Shown: piece by piece, positions 56,937 to 64,000 of the stretch
How positions within the stretch are numbered: the first letter of the stretch is position 1
How the letters are laid out: each line of letters opens with the position of its first letter
NCBI RefSeq assembly: GCF_039537505.1
Contig: NZ_BAABAQ010000020.1
Coordinates: 71,983 to 135,982 of the forward strand
Reading direction: 5' to 3'
DNA length: 64,000 bases
Source: Streptosporangium oxazolinicum
Lineage (GTDB): Bacteria > Actinomycetota > Actinomycetes > Streptosporangiales > Streptosporangiaceae
The notes under the pieces: generated by a model
Told to the model about the DNA's origin: nothing
Databases searched by the model: none
The model's input: only the letters and a program-made list of their open reading frames with translations
Position numbers and translations under genes: made by a program

Positions 56937-57692
56937 ATGTCCCCCACCCCCGCCCGCAAGGTACGCCTCACTCCCCGAACCATCCGGGAGGCCGTGGTCC
57001 TTACCGCTAACAGCGTCCTGGCCTTCTACGCGCTTGTCTGGACGCTCGACAGCGTTCTGCCGAATACCTACTCCACCCTGATGCTCGCCCTCGCCGTGAC
57101 CATCGCCTGGAGCGGGTTCACCGTCTACGTCGTCCGCGGCATCATTGACGACGCCCACACGGCCCGCGCCGCCCAGAAGCAGCCTGAGGACAGGGCCGAG
57201 CGGCTCACCGTCGCCTACGACCGCATCGCCCGCCTCCCCATCCACTCCACGACGCTCGGCGTGTTGACCAACCACGCCATGCACACTCTCGACGACCAGG
57301 CGAGCGGCGATGACATCGCGCTCGCCATCTCCGACCTCATCATCGAGCGCAACATCCCATGCTTCGCCGCGATCCCCGACTACGAAAGCAACCGCGAGCG
57401 CGTCCCCGACGACTGCGACGCCTACGACGACTCCGCCGACCTGGCCAAGCTGATCATTCCCTACGGCGGGAGCGTCGCCTTCCGGCTCCACGAAAGCAAC
57501 TGCGTCCGCCCCTTCGCCTTCGGCGACGAGATCACCATCGGCTGCCCCGACGGCAGCCGCGCGACCGCCAAGGTCATCGGCTGGGGGAGCCGCCCCGCCG
57601 CGCGACGCAACCGCCCCGCGGAGCTCGTCGGCCCCATGGTGGCCATCACCTCCGTCACCATCCCCGCCGAGCAGGCCGGCGCCTCCCAGTGA
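56937..57692 (+). CDS. Membrane-anchored hypothetical protein
   Basis: 251 aa. Two membrane helices at about 20-65 (ANSVLAFYALVW; MLALAVTIAWSGFTVYVV), then a soluble domain (about 75-251: VLTNHAMHTLDDQASGDDIALAISDL; FGDEITIGCPDGSRATAKVIGWG). The last part resembles the C-terminal half of the protein at 58781 (LNPGETITVGDQTG). Confidence 0.6.
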   Translation: MSPTPARKVRLTPRTIREAVVLTANSVLAFYALVWTLDSVLPNTYSTLMLALAVTIAWSGFTVYVVRGIIDDAHTARAAQKQPEDRAERLTVAYDRIARLPIHSTTLGVLTNHAMHTLDDQASGDDIALAISDLIIERNIPCFAAIPDYESNRERVPDDCDAYDDSADLAKLIIPYGGSVAFRLHESNCVRPFAFGDEITIGCPDGSRATAKVIGWGSRPAARRNRPAELVGPMVAITSVTIPAEQAGASQ

Positions 57693-58009
57693 CCGGCGGC
57701 CACGCGCGCCTCGTCCTCGAACAGCTGCGGCCGGCCTACAGCCACCAGCTCATCCAGGAGGCGTTCGCCGCCTTCGGCGCGGACGACCCCATGGACGACG
57801 TGCTGATCGCCGCGGCCACACGGCACCAGGAGGAGTTCGCCAAGGCCCACCGCATCTTCGGCGGTCTGCCGTCTCGCACCCTCAATCGCCTGATCGCGGA
57901 GGCGTACCCGATCATCCCCGGAGGCGCCGACCGCGAGGAGAGCATCTGCTTCATCGCCGACCGCGCCATCGAACAAGGCGTCGCCCCCGCCGAGAAAGAA
58001 CCCACCTGA
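57689..58009 (+). CDS. Hypothetical helical protein
   Basis: 106 aa. LVLEQLRPAYSHQLIQEAFAAFGADDPMDDVLIAAATRHQEEFAKAHRIFGG. No family is recognised. Coupled to both neighbours through overlapping codons. Confidence 0.6.
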   Translation: MTGGHARLVLEQLRPAYSHQLIQEAFAAFGADDPMDDVLIAAATRHQEEFAKAHRIFGGLPSRTLNRLIAEAYPIIPGGADREESICFIADRAIEQGVAPAEKEPT

Positions 58010-58407
58010 TGACCACCCAGAACACCCCGATGGCCGTCCTCGCCGCTCACCTCGACGAGGACGAGGAGATGGCCCGCGCCGCAGCCGACGAGGCCGGCGA
58101 AGCCGAATGGTCAACCGGCGGGCACTTCAGCAACGCCGTCCTCACCGAGCAGGCCGGGACAGCCGTGGCCGTCGGCCCGTGGGCTGACGGCTTCCTCGCG
58201 GACGACCTGCGCGACCACATCGCCCGCCACGACCCCGCCCGCGCCCTCCGCATGGTCGAGGCTGTGCGCAAGCTCCTCGACGCCCACGTCGGCTACTACG
58301 GCGACGGAGACGACGAGAACCTGCCCATCCCGACGATCTCGATCCTCGCGAGGATCTGGGACGACAGCGAGGCATCCCCCCGCGTGGTCGGCGCGGTGAC
58401 CAGATGA
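58009..58407 (+). CDS. DUF6221-like protein, first copy
   Basis: 132 aa. MAVLAAHLDEDEEMARAA, HIARHDPARALRMVEAVRKLLDAH match the DUF6221 pattern of actinomycete phage and plasmid proteins. The zinc-like CxxC and ADHPGY end are missing here compared with the second copy. Role unknown. Confidence 0.7.
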   Translation: MTTQNTPMAVLAAHLDEDEEMARAAADEAGEAEWSTGGHFSNAVLTEQAGTAVAVGPWADGFLADDLRDHIARHDPARALRMVEAVRKLLDAHVGYYGDGDDENLPIPTISILARIWDDSEASPRVVGAVTR

Positions 58408-58784
58408 CCGGCCAGAACCCGATGGCCGTCTTCGTCGCGGCCCGCCTCGACGAAGACGAGTGGGTGGCCCGCGAGTCGCGGCGCACCGGCCCGGCCCCGG
58501 GCGACCACGAGCTGTACGTCCTGGACGACGACCACCGCCACAACCAGATCGTCATCAGCGGCCCGCGGGCCCTGGCCGAGGTCGAGGCCAAGCGGCGCAC
58601 CCTGGCCCGCCACCCCGGCGCGACCGCGAGCAGCGAATGCCCCGGCTGCGCCGCACACCTGGATGGCACCTGGGTAACCCCGGCCGGCGCGACCTGCCCG
58701 CAACTCGCCGACCTCGCCGCCCCGTACGCCGACCACCCCGGCTACGCCACCCTCACCACCGGACAGACTGGAGACCCCCGATGA
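58404..58784 (+). CDS. DUF6221-like protein, second copy
   Basis: 126 aa. MAVFVAARLDEDEWVARES, GPRALAEVEAKRRTLARHPG, CPGCAAHLDG, QLADLAAPYADHPGYAT: the full DUF6221 layout including the Cys pair and PYADHPGY. Tandem with the first copy (4-nt overlap); probably a duplicated gene with one copy diverging. Confidence 0.75.
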   Translation: MTGQNPMAVFVAARLDEDEWVARESRRTGPAPGDHELYVLDDDHRHNQIVISGPRALAEVEAKRRTLARHPGATASSECPGCAAHLDGTWVTPAGATCPQLADLAAPYADHPGYATLTTGQTGDPR

Positions 58785-60454
58785 TCGGCCGCCACGGACA
58801 TGTCACCGCCCGCCGAGACCGGCAGCGCGCCCGCTGCGGCACCGCCCGCTCCTGCCGCATCTGCCAGCTGGAGCAGGACGACCGCGACCACACCGCCGCC
58901 GAGCGAATCACCCTCGCCTTCCACAACCACTACGAAGATTTCGCCCCCACCTACGGCTTCCGCCCCCGGGAGGAACCCGGAGTGCCCTGGGACGAGGTCC
59001 CCGACGCCACCAAGAAGCTGCTGACCGAAACCATCCGCCGGCTCCTGGCCCACGACATCATCCGCGCCGGAGCCGGCTTCAACGCCTCGCACGCCTTGCC
59101 GCCCTACGCCCCTTCGGTTCACCAGACCATCCGCGACGCTTACCGGGTCATCGACAGCGCCGCGATCCGCGACCGCGCCAGCTTCCTCGTCCGGCAGGCC
59201 CGTCACAAGCTCAGCGTCGGAATGGACTTCGACGACGTCGTTATCGCCGCCGCCAACCTCGTCTACAAGGTCACCGCCTCCCGCTACGACTTCCCCGCCG
59301 ACGAGGCGCCCGCTCGCGTCCGCGACGCCCTGGAGGTCCTCGGCACCCTCTCCGAGAAGGAAGGCGCCAAGTACGTGGCGCAGGCGATGCGCGAGCTGTC
59401 CGACCCCAACGCCGACCCCTACGGAGCAGGCGACGACGACGGGGTGCTGCTGGGGGACGCGATCCTCGCCGCCGCCGACCGCCGCCGCCGCAACCTCGCC
59501 GCCGACGACATCGTGGCCCGCCTGCCGCCGGCGACCGCTGAGGCGCTCCACGCGGAGCTCGACGCCGAGGAGAAGTCCGCCGCCGCCAACACCTCGCCGG
59601 ACACGTACTCCCGAGCCCACACGACACGCGACCCCGAAACGAAGCAGATCGAGATCGCCCACCGCGCCCTGGCCGAGGGCGCACCGCTGTTCGACCAGCC
59701 GCCCGCCTACCTGATCTGCCGCCCCCCCATCGTGCCTGAAGGCTGTGATGCCTACCTCGACCTGGGCGCCACGGGCACCTACGCCGGGGCCGTCCTGCCC
59801 GAAGACCACTGCGCCCGCTACCTGAACCCCGGCGAGACCATCACCGTCGGCGACCAGACCGGGCGGCGCAGCGCCGCCACCGTCACCTACCGGGTGACCA
59901 AGCCCGCCGACGACGAGTCGGGCCGCCTGGTCCACGCCGGCGCGCTCGTCCAGCTGCAGGGCCTCACCACCGACCCGTCGCTACGGCCGGCGCCGCTGAC
60001 GGTGAGTACGTGCAAGCACTGCTCCGAACCCGTCACCTACTGCACCGACTCTGCCCAGCGCGCCGTCGAGGAGCCGCGGTGGTGGCACACCGGCTACGTG
60101 GTGTCGTGCAGCACCCGGCCGAAGGGCCACCGCAAGGGCGGGTGGCCGGTGGCCACTCCCAGCCCTGCCGACGTCCACGCCCACGAACGGGCCGTCGAAG
60201 CCTACGAACACCGCGTCGCAGAGGCCCGCGAGACCCTGGAACGCATGCCGTCCCAGACCCGCGCCGCCGAGAAACTCGCCGAAGCAGGCGCCACCCTCAC
60301 CAAGACCCCCGGCCAGTACTACAGCGAGGAGGGGGCCTACCTGCTGGCCGCCGAGAACGTCATCGCGATGCAGACGGCGCTCGACATGCGGCCCCTCGAC
60401 GTGATCCGCGCCGAACGCGAGCAGCGGGCGGCGACACTCACCTCCGAAAGCTGA
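58781..60454 (+). CDS. Large hypothetical protein of DUF6221 operon
   Basis: 557 aa from ATG 58781. N-terminal Cys motif (CRICQLEQDDRDH), helical stretches (DAYRVIDSAAIRDRASFLVRQARHKLSVGMDF), then about 330-420 a beta segment related to the end of the protein at 56937 (RYLNPGETITVGDQTGRRSAATVTYRV), then CKHCSEPVTYC and a long coiled coil. Possibly a multi-domain scaffold; no enzyme motif seen. Confidence 0.6.
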   Translation: MIGRHGHVTARRDRQRARCGTARSCRICQLEQDDRDHTAAERITLAFHNHYEDFAPTYGFRPREEPGVPWDEVPDATKKLLTETIRRLLAHDIIRAGAGFNASHALPPYAPSVHQTIRDAYRVIDSAAIRDRASFLVRQARHKLSVGMDFDDVVIAAANLVYKVTASRYDFPADEAPARVRDALEVLGTLSEKEGAKYVAQAMRELSDPNADPYGAGDDDGVLLGDAILAAADRRRRNLAADDIVARLPPATAEALHAELDAEEKSAAANTSPDTYSRAHTTRDPETKQIEIAHRALAEGAPLFDQPPAYLICRPPIVPEGCDAYLDLGATGTYAGAVLPEDHCARYLNPGETITVGDQTGRRSAATVTYRVTKPADDESGRLVHAGALVQLQGLTTDPSLRPAPLTVSTCKHCSEPVTYCTDSAQRAVEEPRWWHTGYVVSCSTRPKGHRKGGWPVATPSPADVHAHERAVEAYEHRVAEARETLERMPSQTRAAEKLAEAGATLTKTPGQYYSEEGAYLLAAENVIAMQTALDMRPLDVIRAEREQRAATLTSES

Positions 60455-60479
60455 GTGCCGCCGCCCACTGCTGAACCTT

Positions 60480-61118
60480 CTACACGCCCATGGCGGTGAA
60501 CACCGCCCACGCCACACCCGCCCCGGCCGCCGCACCCGCGACGGCCTGGGCGAGCGTGTGGTGAGAAATCCGCACCCTCGCCCACCCGATCACCGCCACC
60601 AGCACCGCACCCACCGCGAGCGTCACCACGGCCGGCAGCACGTACGCCAGCACCACCACGACCCCGGCCGCCGTGCTCGTATGAAACGAGATCTTCCACA
60701 ACAAGGTGATCGGGCCCAGCACCGCCAGCCAGCCGAGCATCACCACCACCATCGCCGTCAGCTCCACCGGCTCCCCGTCAGCCAGAACCAACACCAGTAG
60801 CGTCACCAGCACGGCCGCCAGCGCCGCCAGCATCGGCTTGAAACGGCTCCTGCGCTCCACGATGTGCCGCGAGTCCAACCGGCCCCGCCACACGCCGACC
60901 GCGATCACCGCAGCCGGTACCCCGCCGCACACCGCCGAGACTCCCGCACCCCACGCCGCACCCGCCCAGCCGGCCGCCAGCGCGCCGACCACCGGCGGCA
61001 GGCTCAGCATCAGGTTCTGCGGCGCGAACACCTCCGTCACCGCCCACGCGAACCCGTTCAGGCCGGTACGCGGACCGGCCCCAACCGCTTCCACGCCCGC
61101 CACAACCTGATCAGCCAC
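60480..61118 (-). CDS. PAP2-like integral membrane protein
   Basis: 212 aa, six hydrophobic helices. KISFHTSTAAG near 145 and WARVRISHHTLAQAVAGAAAG near 185 match the second and third PAP2 phosphatase motifs (SxH and SRxxxxxHxxxD) in part; the last Asp is replaced. It may dephosphorylate or merely bind a lipid. GTG start with AGGAGG; overlaps the upstream gene by 61 nt. Confidence 0.65.
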   Translation of the reverse strand: MADQVVAGVEAVGAGPRTGLNGFAWAVTEVFAPQNLMLSLPPVVGALAAGWAGAAWGAGVSAVCGGVPAAVIAVGVWRGRLDSRHIVERRSRFKPMLAALAAVLVTLLVLVLADGEPVELTAMVVVMLGWLAVLGPITLLWKISFHTSTAAGVVVVLAYVLPAVVTLAVGAVLVAVIGWARVRISHHTLAQAVAGAAAGAGVAWAVFTAMGV

Positions 61119-62122
61119 TGCGCCTCCTGAACATCGTTTCCACCTTCAACCGGCGCCCCGGGCACCAGCCCGCCGCCCGGGGCGCCGGTCTGCCTCACCG
61201 TGAGAGCCTCCCGCAGCTGAAGCGCCGCGGCTCCCGCATCCACCCGGCCGCTCTCGTACGTACCTTCCGGCAGGTACGCGGCCAGCTGACGCAGCACGTC
61301 GTGGCATTCGACCACCCGCCGGTGCAGCCGCAGCCGCCACGGCCCGCCGACCTCCAGCACCACGCCCGGCTCCAGCCCCGCCAGCAGCCGCCACAGGCCG
61401 CCCAGCCGGGTGTACAGCCACCAGGCGTACGCCGCAGTGACCCCGCGGTGCAGCGCCTGCCACGCCATCCCGGCGATCAGCAGCAGAACGCTCGGGATCA
61501 GCAGGAACGTCTGGTCGAAGCCCAGATCGTAGACGGTCAGCCCGGCCAGGCCCGCCAGCGCGTACACCGGCGACAGGGCGCACCACACCGCGCCGGCCCC
61601 GAACAGGACGAGCTGGACGCGCAGCACGCCGCTCGTCTGCGCCGCGGCTGAGGCACACGTCGCGGCCAGGGCGAGCACGACGAACGCCACATACAGGTAC
61701 CACAGCAGGAAATGCGCCCACCCCGCCCAGACCTCCCCGCTGTTCAGCGTGAACCGGCTCTGGTCGGCGAAGAACACATTCGTCTCACCCCACCGGTCCG
61801 CGCCGGCGAAGTAGGTGATGATCAGGCAGATGATGACCGTGATCGTCGCGATGATGTGCACCCGCCCGCGGCGACCGGCCACCCCGGACATGTACAGGGC
61901 GACGCCGACCGCGCCGATCATCGCCGTGCAGCGCTTCAGCAGCGACGACAGCGTCACCTCGCCAGCGTCCACCAGGGCGGCGACCTCGGGGCGGGCCAGG
62001 GTGAACCCGACCGCGATCCCTGTGAACATCAGCAACAACCCCTGGTCTTGCCGGGTGGCGCGCTGACGCAGCCGCACCGCGACGGCGGCCCACAGCGCCG
62101 CCGTTATCAGCCAGCCCGTCAC
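61058..62122 (-). CDS. DUF6545 (MAB_1171c)-like membrane protein
   Basis: 354 aa. Seven or so hydrophobic helices at 1-230 (ITAALWAAVAVRL; HFLLWYLYVAFVVLALAA; FLLIPSVLLLIAGMAW), then a soluble tail with RLHRRVVECHDVLRQLAAYLPEG. This family is regularly linked to XRE plus ImmA/IrrE genes in actinomycetes. It starts 3 nt inside the ImmA gene stop (ATGA). Function unproven. Confidence 0.7.
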   Translation of the reverse strand: MTGWLITAALWAAVAVRLRQRATRQDQGLLLMFTGIAVGFTLARPEVAALVDAGEVTLSSLLKRCTAMIGAVGVALYMSGVAGRRGRVHIIATITVIICLIITYFAGADRWGETNVFFADQSRFTLNSGEVWAGWAHFLLWYLYVAFVVLALAATCASAAAQTSGVLRVQLVLFGAGAVWCALSPVYALAGLAGLTVYDLGFDQTFLLIPSVLLLIAGMAWQALHRGVTAAYAWWLYTRLGGLWRLLAGLEPGVVLEVGGPWRLRLHRRVVECHDVLRQLAAYLPEGTYESGRVDAGAAALQLREALTVRQTGAPGGGLVPGAPVEGGNDVQEAQWLIRLWRAWKRLGPVRVPA

Positions 62123-62652
62123 CGCAGACCGTCCATGGCCTGGCGGATCCGCCCGATCCGGCCGCCTTCAGGCTCAGCGGCCTGGTCTCCGGCGATAGCG
62201 AGTGTCGCGTACAACTCAGCGTGCCTTTCCTCTTCGACTTCGTACTGGGATCGCGCCATGTACCGGGCCACCATCTCCGGATCCAGATCCGGAAACAGGC
62301 CGGTGAGCGTGGACTGCATGTCCTGGCTGAGGGCCGACTGCGTCTCGGCGCCCAGGCCGTGCCCGAAGGTCTCCGCCGGCGACGACATCAGCAGGTGCCC
62401 GACCTCGTGGCCGATGATCTGCCACCGGTGCACACCGGTCGTGCCGCGGGGGACGTGGATGTGGTCGGTTCTCCCGTCGAACCGCCACAGGCCGCACACC
62501 GTGAGCGGCAGATTGTCCTCGTGCAACACGATCGGGTGGCCGCGGACCTCTTCCACCCGGGCGAGGTAGACGCCGACGTCGAACGGGCGAGGCGCGCGGA
62601 CCGCGTCCAGCGCGGCACGGACAGGGGCAGGGACGGTGAACCGGCGGGGCAT
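62119..62652 (-). CDS. immA-like: ImmA/IrrE-type metallopeptidase
   Basis: 177 aa. HEVGH at about 82-86 is the zinc catalytic motif; a third acidic ligand fits EVEEERHAELYA near 140. In ICEBs1 and Deinococcus such peptidases cleave XRE repressors to induce the element. It lies just after the double-HTH repressor, which would be its substrate, giving an induction switch. Confidence 0.85.
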   Translation of the reverse strand: MPRRFTVPAPVRAALDAVRAPRPFDVGVYLARVEEVRGHPIVLHEDNLPLTVCGLWRFDGRTDHIHVPRGTTGVHRWQIIGHEVGHLLMSSPAETFGHGLGAETQSALSQDMQSTLTGLFPDLDPEMVARYMARSQYEVEEERHAELYATLAIAGDQAAEPEGGRIGRIRQAMDGLR

Positions 62653-62703
62653 GACGAGACCTTTCCGGACGTGTGTCCGAAGATTACAAAAGTTTGTGAT
62701 CTC

Positions 62704-63408
62704 TCATGCCTGATTGGGTCTTTCGCCGTGTTCCCGTTCGATCACATGCGCGATCCGGCGGCGCGCGGAGTCGTCCAGGCCCGCCGCCCGCAAGGCGATC
62801 TGCTGGATCTGCTGGTCCTTCATGGCCGTGAGCAGGGCGAGTTGAGATTCCACCCGCTCGCGGATCTCCTCGTCGCCGATCAGGTACTCCACCGGCACGC
62901 CAAAAAGCCGCGCGATGCCGGTCACCTCGTTCAACAGCGCCCACCGCCGCTCACCGGAGACGAGCTCGGCCAGGGCCTGCTCGGTGATCGGTGTCCCGGC
63001 CGCGGCGATCGCCGCCGAGGCCTCGCCCGGGGAGTACGGCTGCCCGGTCTCCAGGTTCTTCAGGGTGGCGAACAGGTGCCTGAGGCGCTCGGGGATCTGC
63101 CCGGCGCGGACGGCGTCCGCGAGCAGGACGAGCTGGGCCTCCAGACGCGCGACATACGCCATCTGGGCCTCGTCGGCGCCAGCGCGCAGGTACTGGACGG
63201 GCACACCGAAGAACTGGGCGATTCCCAGAGCCTTCTCCAGCGACACCGTGGTGCGCGATCCAGTGCTGATCAGCGACAGGTAGGCGGCGGTGATCGGCTC
63301 CCCGGCGGCGGTGATCGCCGCGGAGACCTCCCGGATGCTGAACGGCTTCCCGTCGGCGGGGTTGAGGACGTGCTGGAACAGGAAAGTGAGCCGAGCAGAC
63401 AGCGACAT
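62704..63408 (-). CDS. Immunity repressor-like XRE protein with duplicated HTH
   Basis: 234 aa. Two copies of the same XRE unit: residues 7-75 (LTFLFQHVLNPADGKPFS..SLISTG..ALGIAQFFGVPVQYL) and about 108-178 (LRHLFATLKNLETGQPYS..ELVSGE..VTGIARLFGVPVEYL). Each has the Dit-like helix-turn-helix. A C-terminal helix follows. Its promoter (TTGATG at 63471-63476, 17 nt, TAATGT at 63448-63453, minus strand) has operator O1 at the start point, which predicts autorepression. Confidence 0.8.
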   Translation of the reverse strand: MSLSARLTFLFQHVLNPADGKPFSIREVSAAITAAGEPITAAYLSLISTGSRTTVSLEKALGIAQFFGVPVQYLRAGADEAQMAYVARLEAQLVLLADAVRAGQIPERLRHLFATLKNLETGQPYSPGEASAAIAAAGTPITEQALAELVSGERRWALLNEVTGIARLFGVPVEYLIGDEEIRERVESQLALLTAMKDQQIQQIALRAAGLDDSARRRIAHVIEREHGERPNQA

Positions 63409-63424
63409 GCCAGCTCACCCCTAT

Positions 63425-63552
63425 GTTAACTCTGGTTGACAGGACAGACATTAGCGGAACCAGAGCGCCTCATCAAGGCCGTTAACCGTGGTTGACATTA
63501 AGGACTTTAGCCGTAAACATACACGGACAACGGGGCCTTAACTGTGGTTAAC
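63425..63552. promoter_or_regulatory. Immunity control region with three operators at 56-bp steps
   Basis: O1 63425-63440, O2 63481-63496, O3 63537-63552, consensus GTTAACNNTGGTTRAC. Each site is two GTTAAC-like half-sites 10 bp apart, matching the duplicated HTH repressor. Starts differ by exactly 56 bp, and a GAC-W-TTAGC block also recurs at the same offset after O1 and O2, so the region looks like a diverged 56-bp tandem repeat. TTGACA at 63492-63497 may drive the rightward gene. Confidence 0.75.
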
Positions 63553-63588
63553 GCCCCTCTCTGCTGACACACCGCTGAGGGGCACAGG

Positions 63589-64000
63589 GTGAACGACAGC
63601 ACCACCAAAGCACCGACACCGGACATCACCTTCGTCCTGGAGCAGTACCTCCAAGACATCTACCAACCCGGAGACGACAACGACAAGTTCGCCCGCCTGG
63701 ACGCCATCGCCTCCGGCCTCGCCCTCAACGACCAGCGAGGCCGGATCCTCCACGCCGCCCTCGCGATCGAGACCGTACGCCTCAACCAAGACGAGCACGT
63801 CACACCGAAGGCGGTCATCGCCCGCCTGCCGTTCGCCACCCCCCTGCAACGGGGCAAAACCTTCGTCTACGACCTCATCCGAGACGCCCCCGCCCACGCC
63901 GCCAACCTCACCAACCTCATCGCCCAGGAACAGGCGACCCTGGCCGCGATCGCCGCCACCCACAGCGCCCGCACCACCCCCCCCCCCCCCCCCCCCCCCC
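63589..64000 (+). CDS. Partial rightward gene divergent from the repressor
   Basis: At least 137 codons, open at the right edge; GTG start after GAGGGG. ITFVLEQYLQDIYQPGDDNDKFARLDAIASGLALNDQRGRIL then ETVRLNQDEHVTPKAVIARLPFATPLQRGKTFVYDLIRDAP, a helical protein without known family. By position (divergent from the repressor, beyond O3) it could be the first lytic-switch gene. The last eight codons come from a C homopolymer and are probably not real. Confidence 0.55.
   Translation, partial: MNDSTTKAPTPDITFVLEQYLQDIYQPGDDNDKFARLDAIASGLALNDQRGRILHAALAIETVRLNQDEHVTPKAVIARLPFATPLQRGKTFVYDLIRDAPAHAANLTNLIAQEQATLAAIAATHSARTTPPPPPPP
63977..64000. other. Homopolymer of 24 C at window end
   Basis: The final 24 bases are all C and would encode polyproline in the open frame. 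Such runs at contig ends are typical of dark-cycle poly-G read tails, so the base calls are suspect. Confidence 0.8.

Noticed and set aside
63447..63455. GACATTAGC as a fifteenth system A copy
   Set aside because: The box 13 nt downstream (CTCATC) does not fit, and on the minus strand it is the -10 TAATGT of the repressor promoter.
1..64000. tRNA or rRNA genes
   Set aside because: I looked for T-loop-like GTTCRAATC and acceptor pairing by eye and found none; a tRNA search program would be decisive.
1..64000. Integrase, excisionase or attachment site
   Set aside because: No tyrosine or serine recombinase motif seen in any frame. The HTH at 9738 is excisionase-like in part but has no partner integrase.

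Overview
The window is high-GC DNA (about 70 percent) with dense actinobacterial coding. It carries two WhiB-type Fe-S regulators, an Lsr2-type DNA-binding domain, a mycelial-type TraB/FtsK transfer gene with a membrane spread gene, and a GntR/UTRA regulator. The host is most likely a filamentous actinomycete (Streptomyces or Streptosporangiales type); the genus cannot be fixed from this sequence. The element reads as a temperate actinophage maintained as a plasmid (phage-plasmid), possibly self-transmissible. It has ParA and a partner, transfer genes, siphovirus tail genes, lysis genes, lambda O/P-like replication genes and an immunity-type repressor. No integrase or attachment site is visible. 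Large terminase, portal and major capsid genes are not in the window.

Layout. 1-1,064 (leftward): three head/neck-type genes, the first cut by the window edge. 1,150-3,340: partition locus with an 8-bp tandem repeat, parA and a charged-helix partner. 3,340-12,540 (mostly leftward): transfer/spread block (SpdB-like membrane protein, TraB/FtsK ATPase, small membrane proteins), GntR regulator, and an 822-aa protein with three CxxC repeats. 12,540-13,040: non-coding stretch with three inverted repeats, a degenerate type I-E-like CRISPR mini-array, a 26-bp palindrome and a terminator. 13,045-30,680: neck and tail genes, interrupted by an HNH endonuclease, then tail chaperones with a -1 frameshift, tape measure, three tail-tip proteins with Fn3 cassettes, and holin. 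31,700-39,640: ERF recombinase, WhiB, replication initiator with a candidate internal origin, DnaC-like loader, HTH proteins, and a possible toxin-antitoxin pair. 39,700-48,650: accessory genes including Lsr2-like, a second WhiB, Thg1-like and a terminase-small-like protein. 48,700-55,670: lysogeny-type accessory region under a shared promoter/hairpin system. 55,830-60,450: endolysin, membrane proteins and paralogous families. 60,480-63,410 (leftward): immunity-like cassette (double-HTH repressor, ImmA/IrrE peptidase, DUF6545-like membrane protein, PAP2-like protein) with three operators spaced exactly 56 bp. The window ends in 24 C residues, probably a contig-end artefact.

Two repeated regulatory systems stand out. 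System A is a bipartite promoter-like motif, GACRCTAAC-N13-CANNCT. I found 14 copies by eye, all pointing at the next gene, and the 13-nt gap is constant. Four copies lie 7-8 nt from the ATG, implying leaderless mRNAs. System B has five copies of a promoter whose spacer contains ATTANAGAAYAACGC, followed by a hairpin with an invariant AGCGG pentaloop and a CCGGAAGG Shine-Dalgarno. The hairpin stems differ in sequence but keep their pairing, and two further hairpins with the same loop lie between genes without the promoter. A likely division of labour is that A drives virion and accessory operons while B drives lysogeny and maintenance genes.
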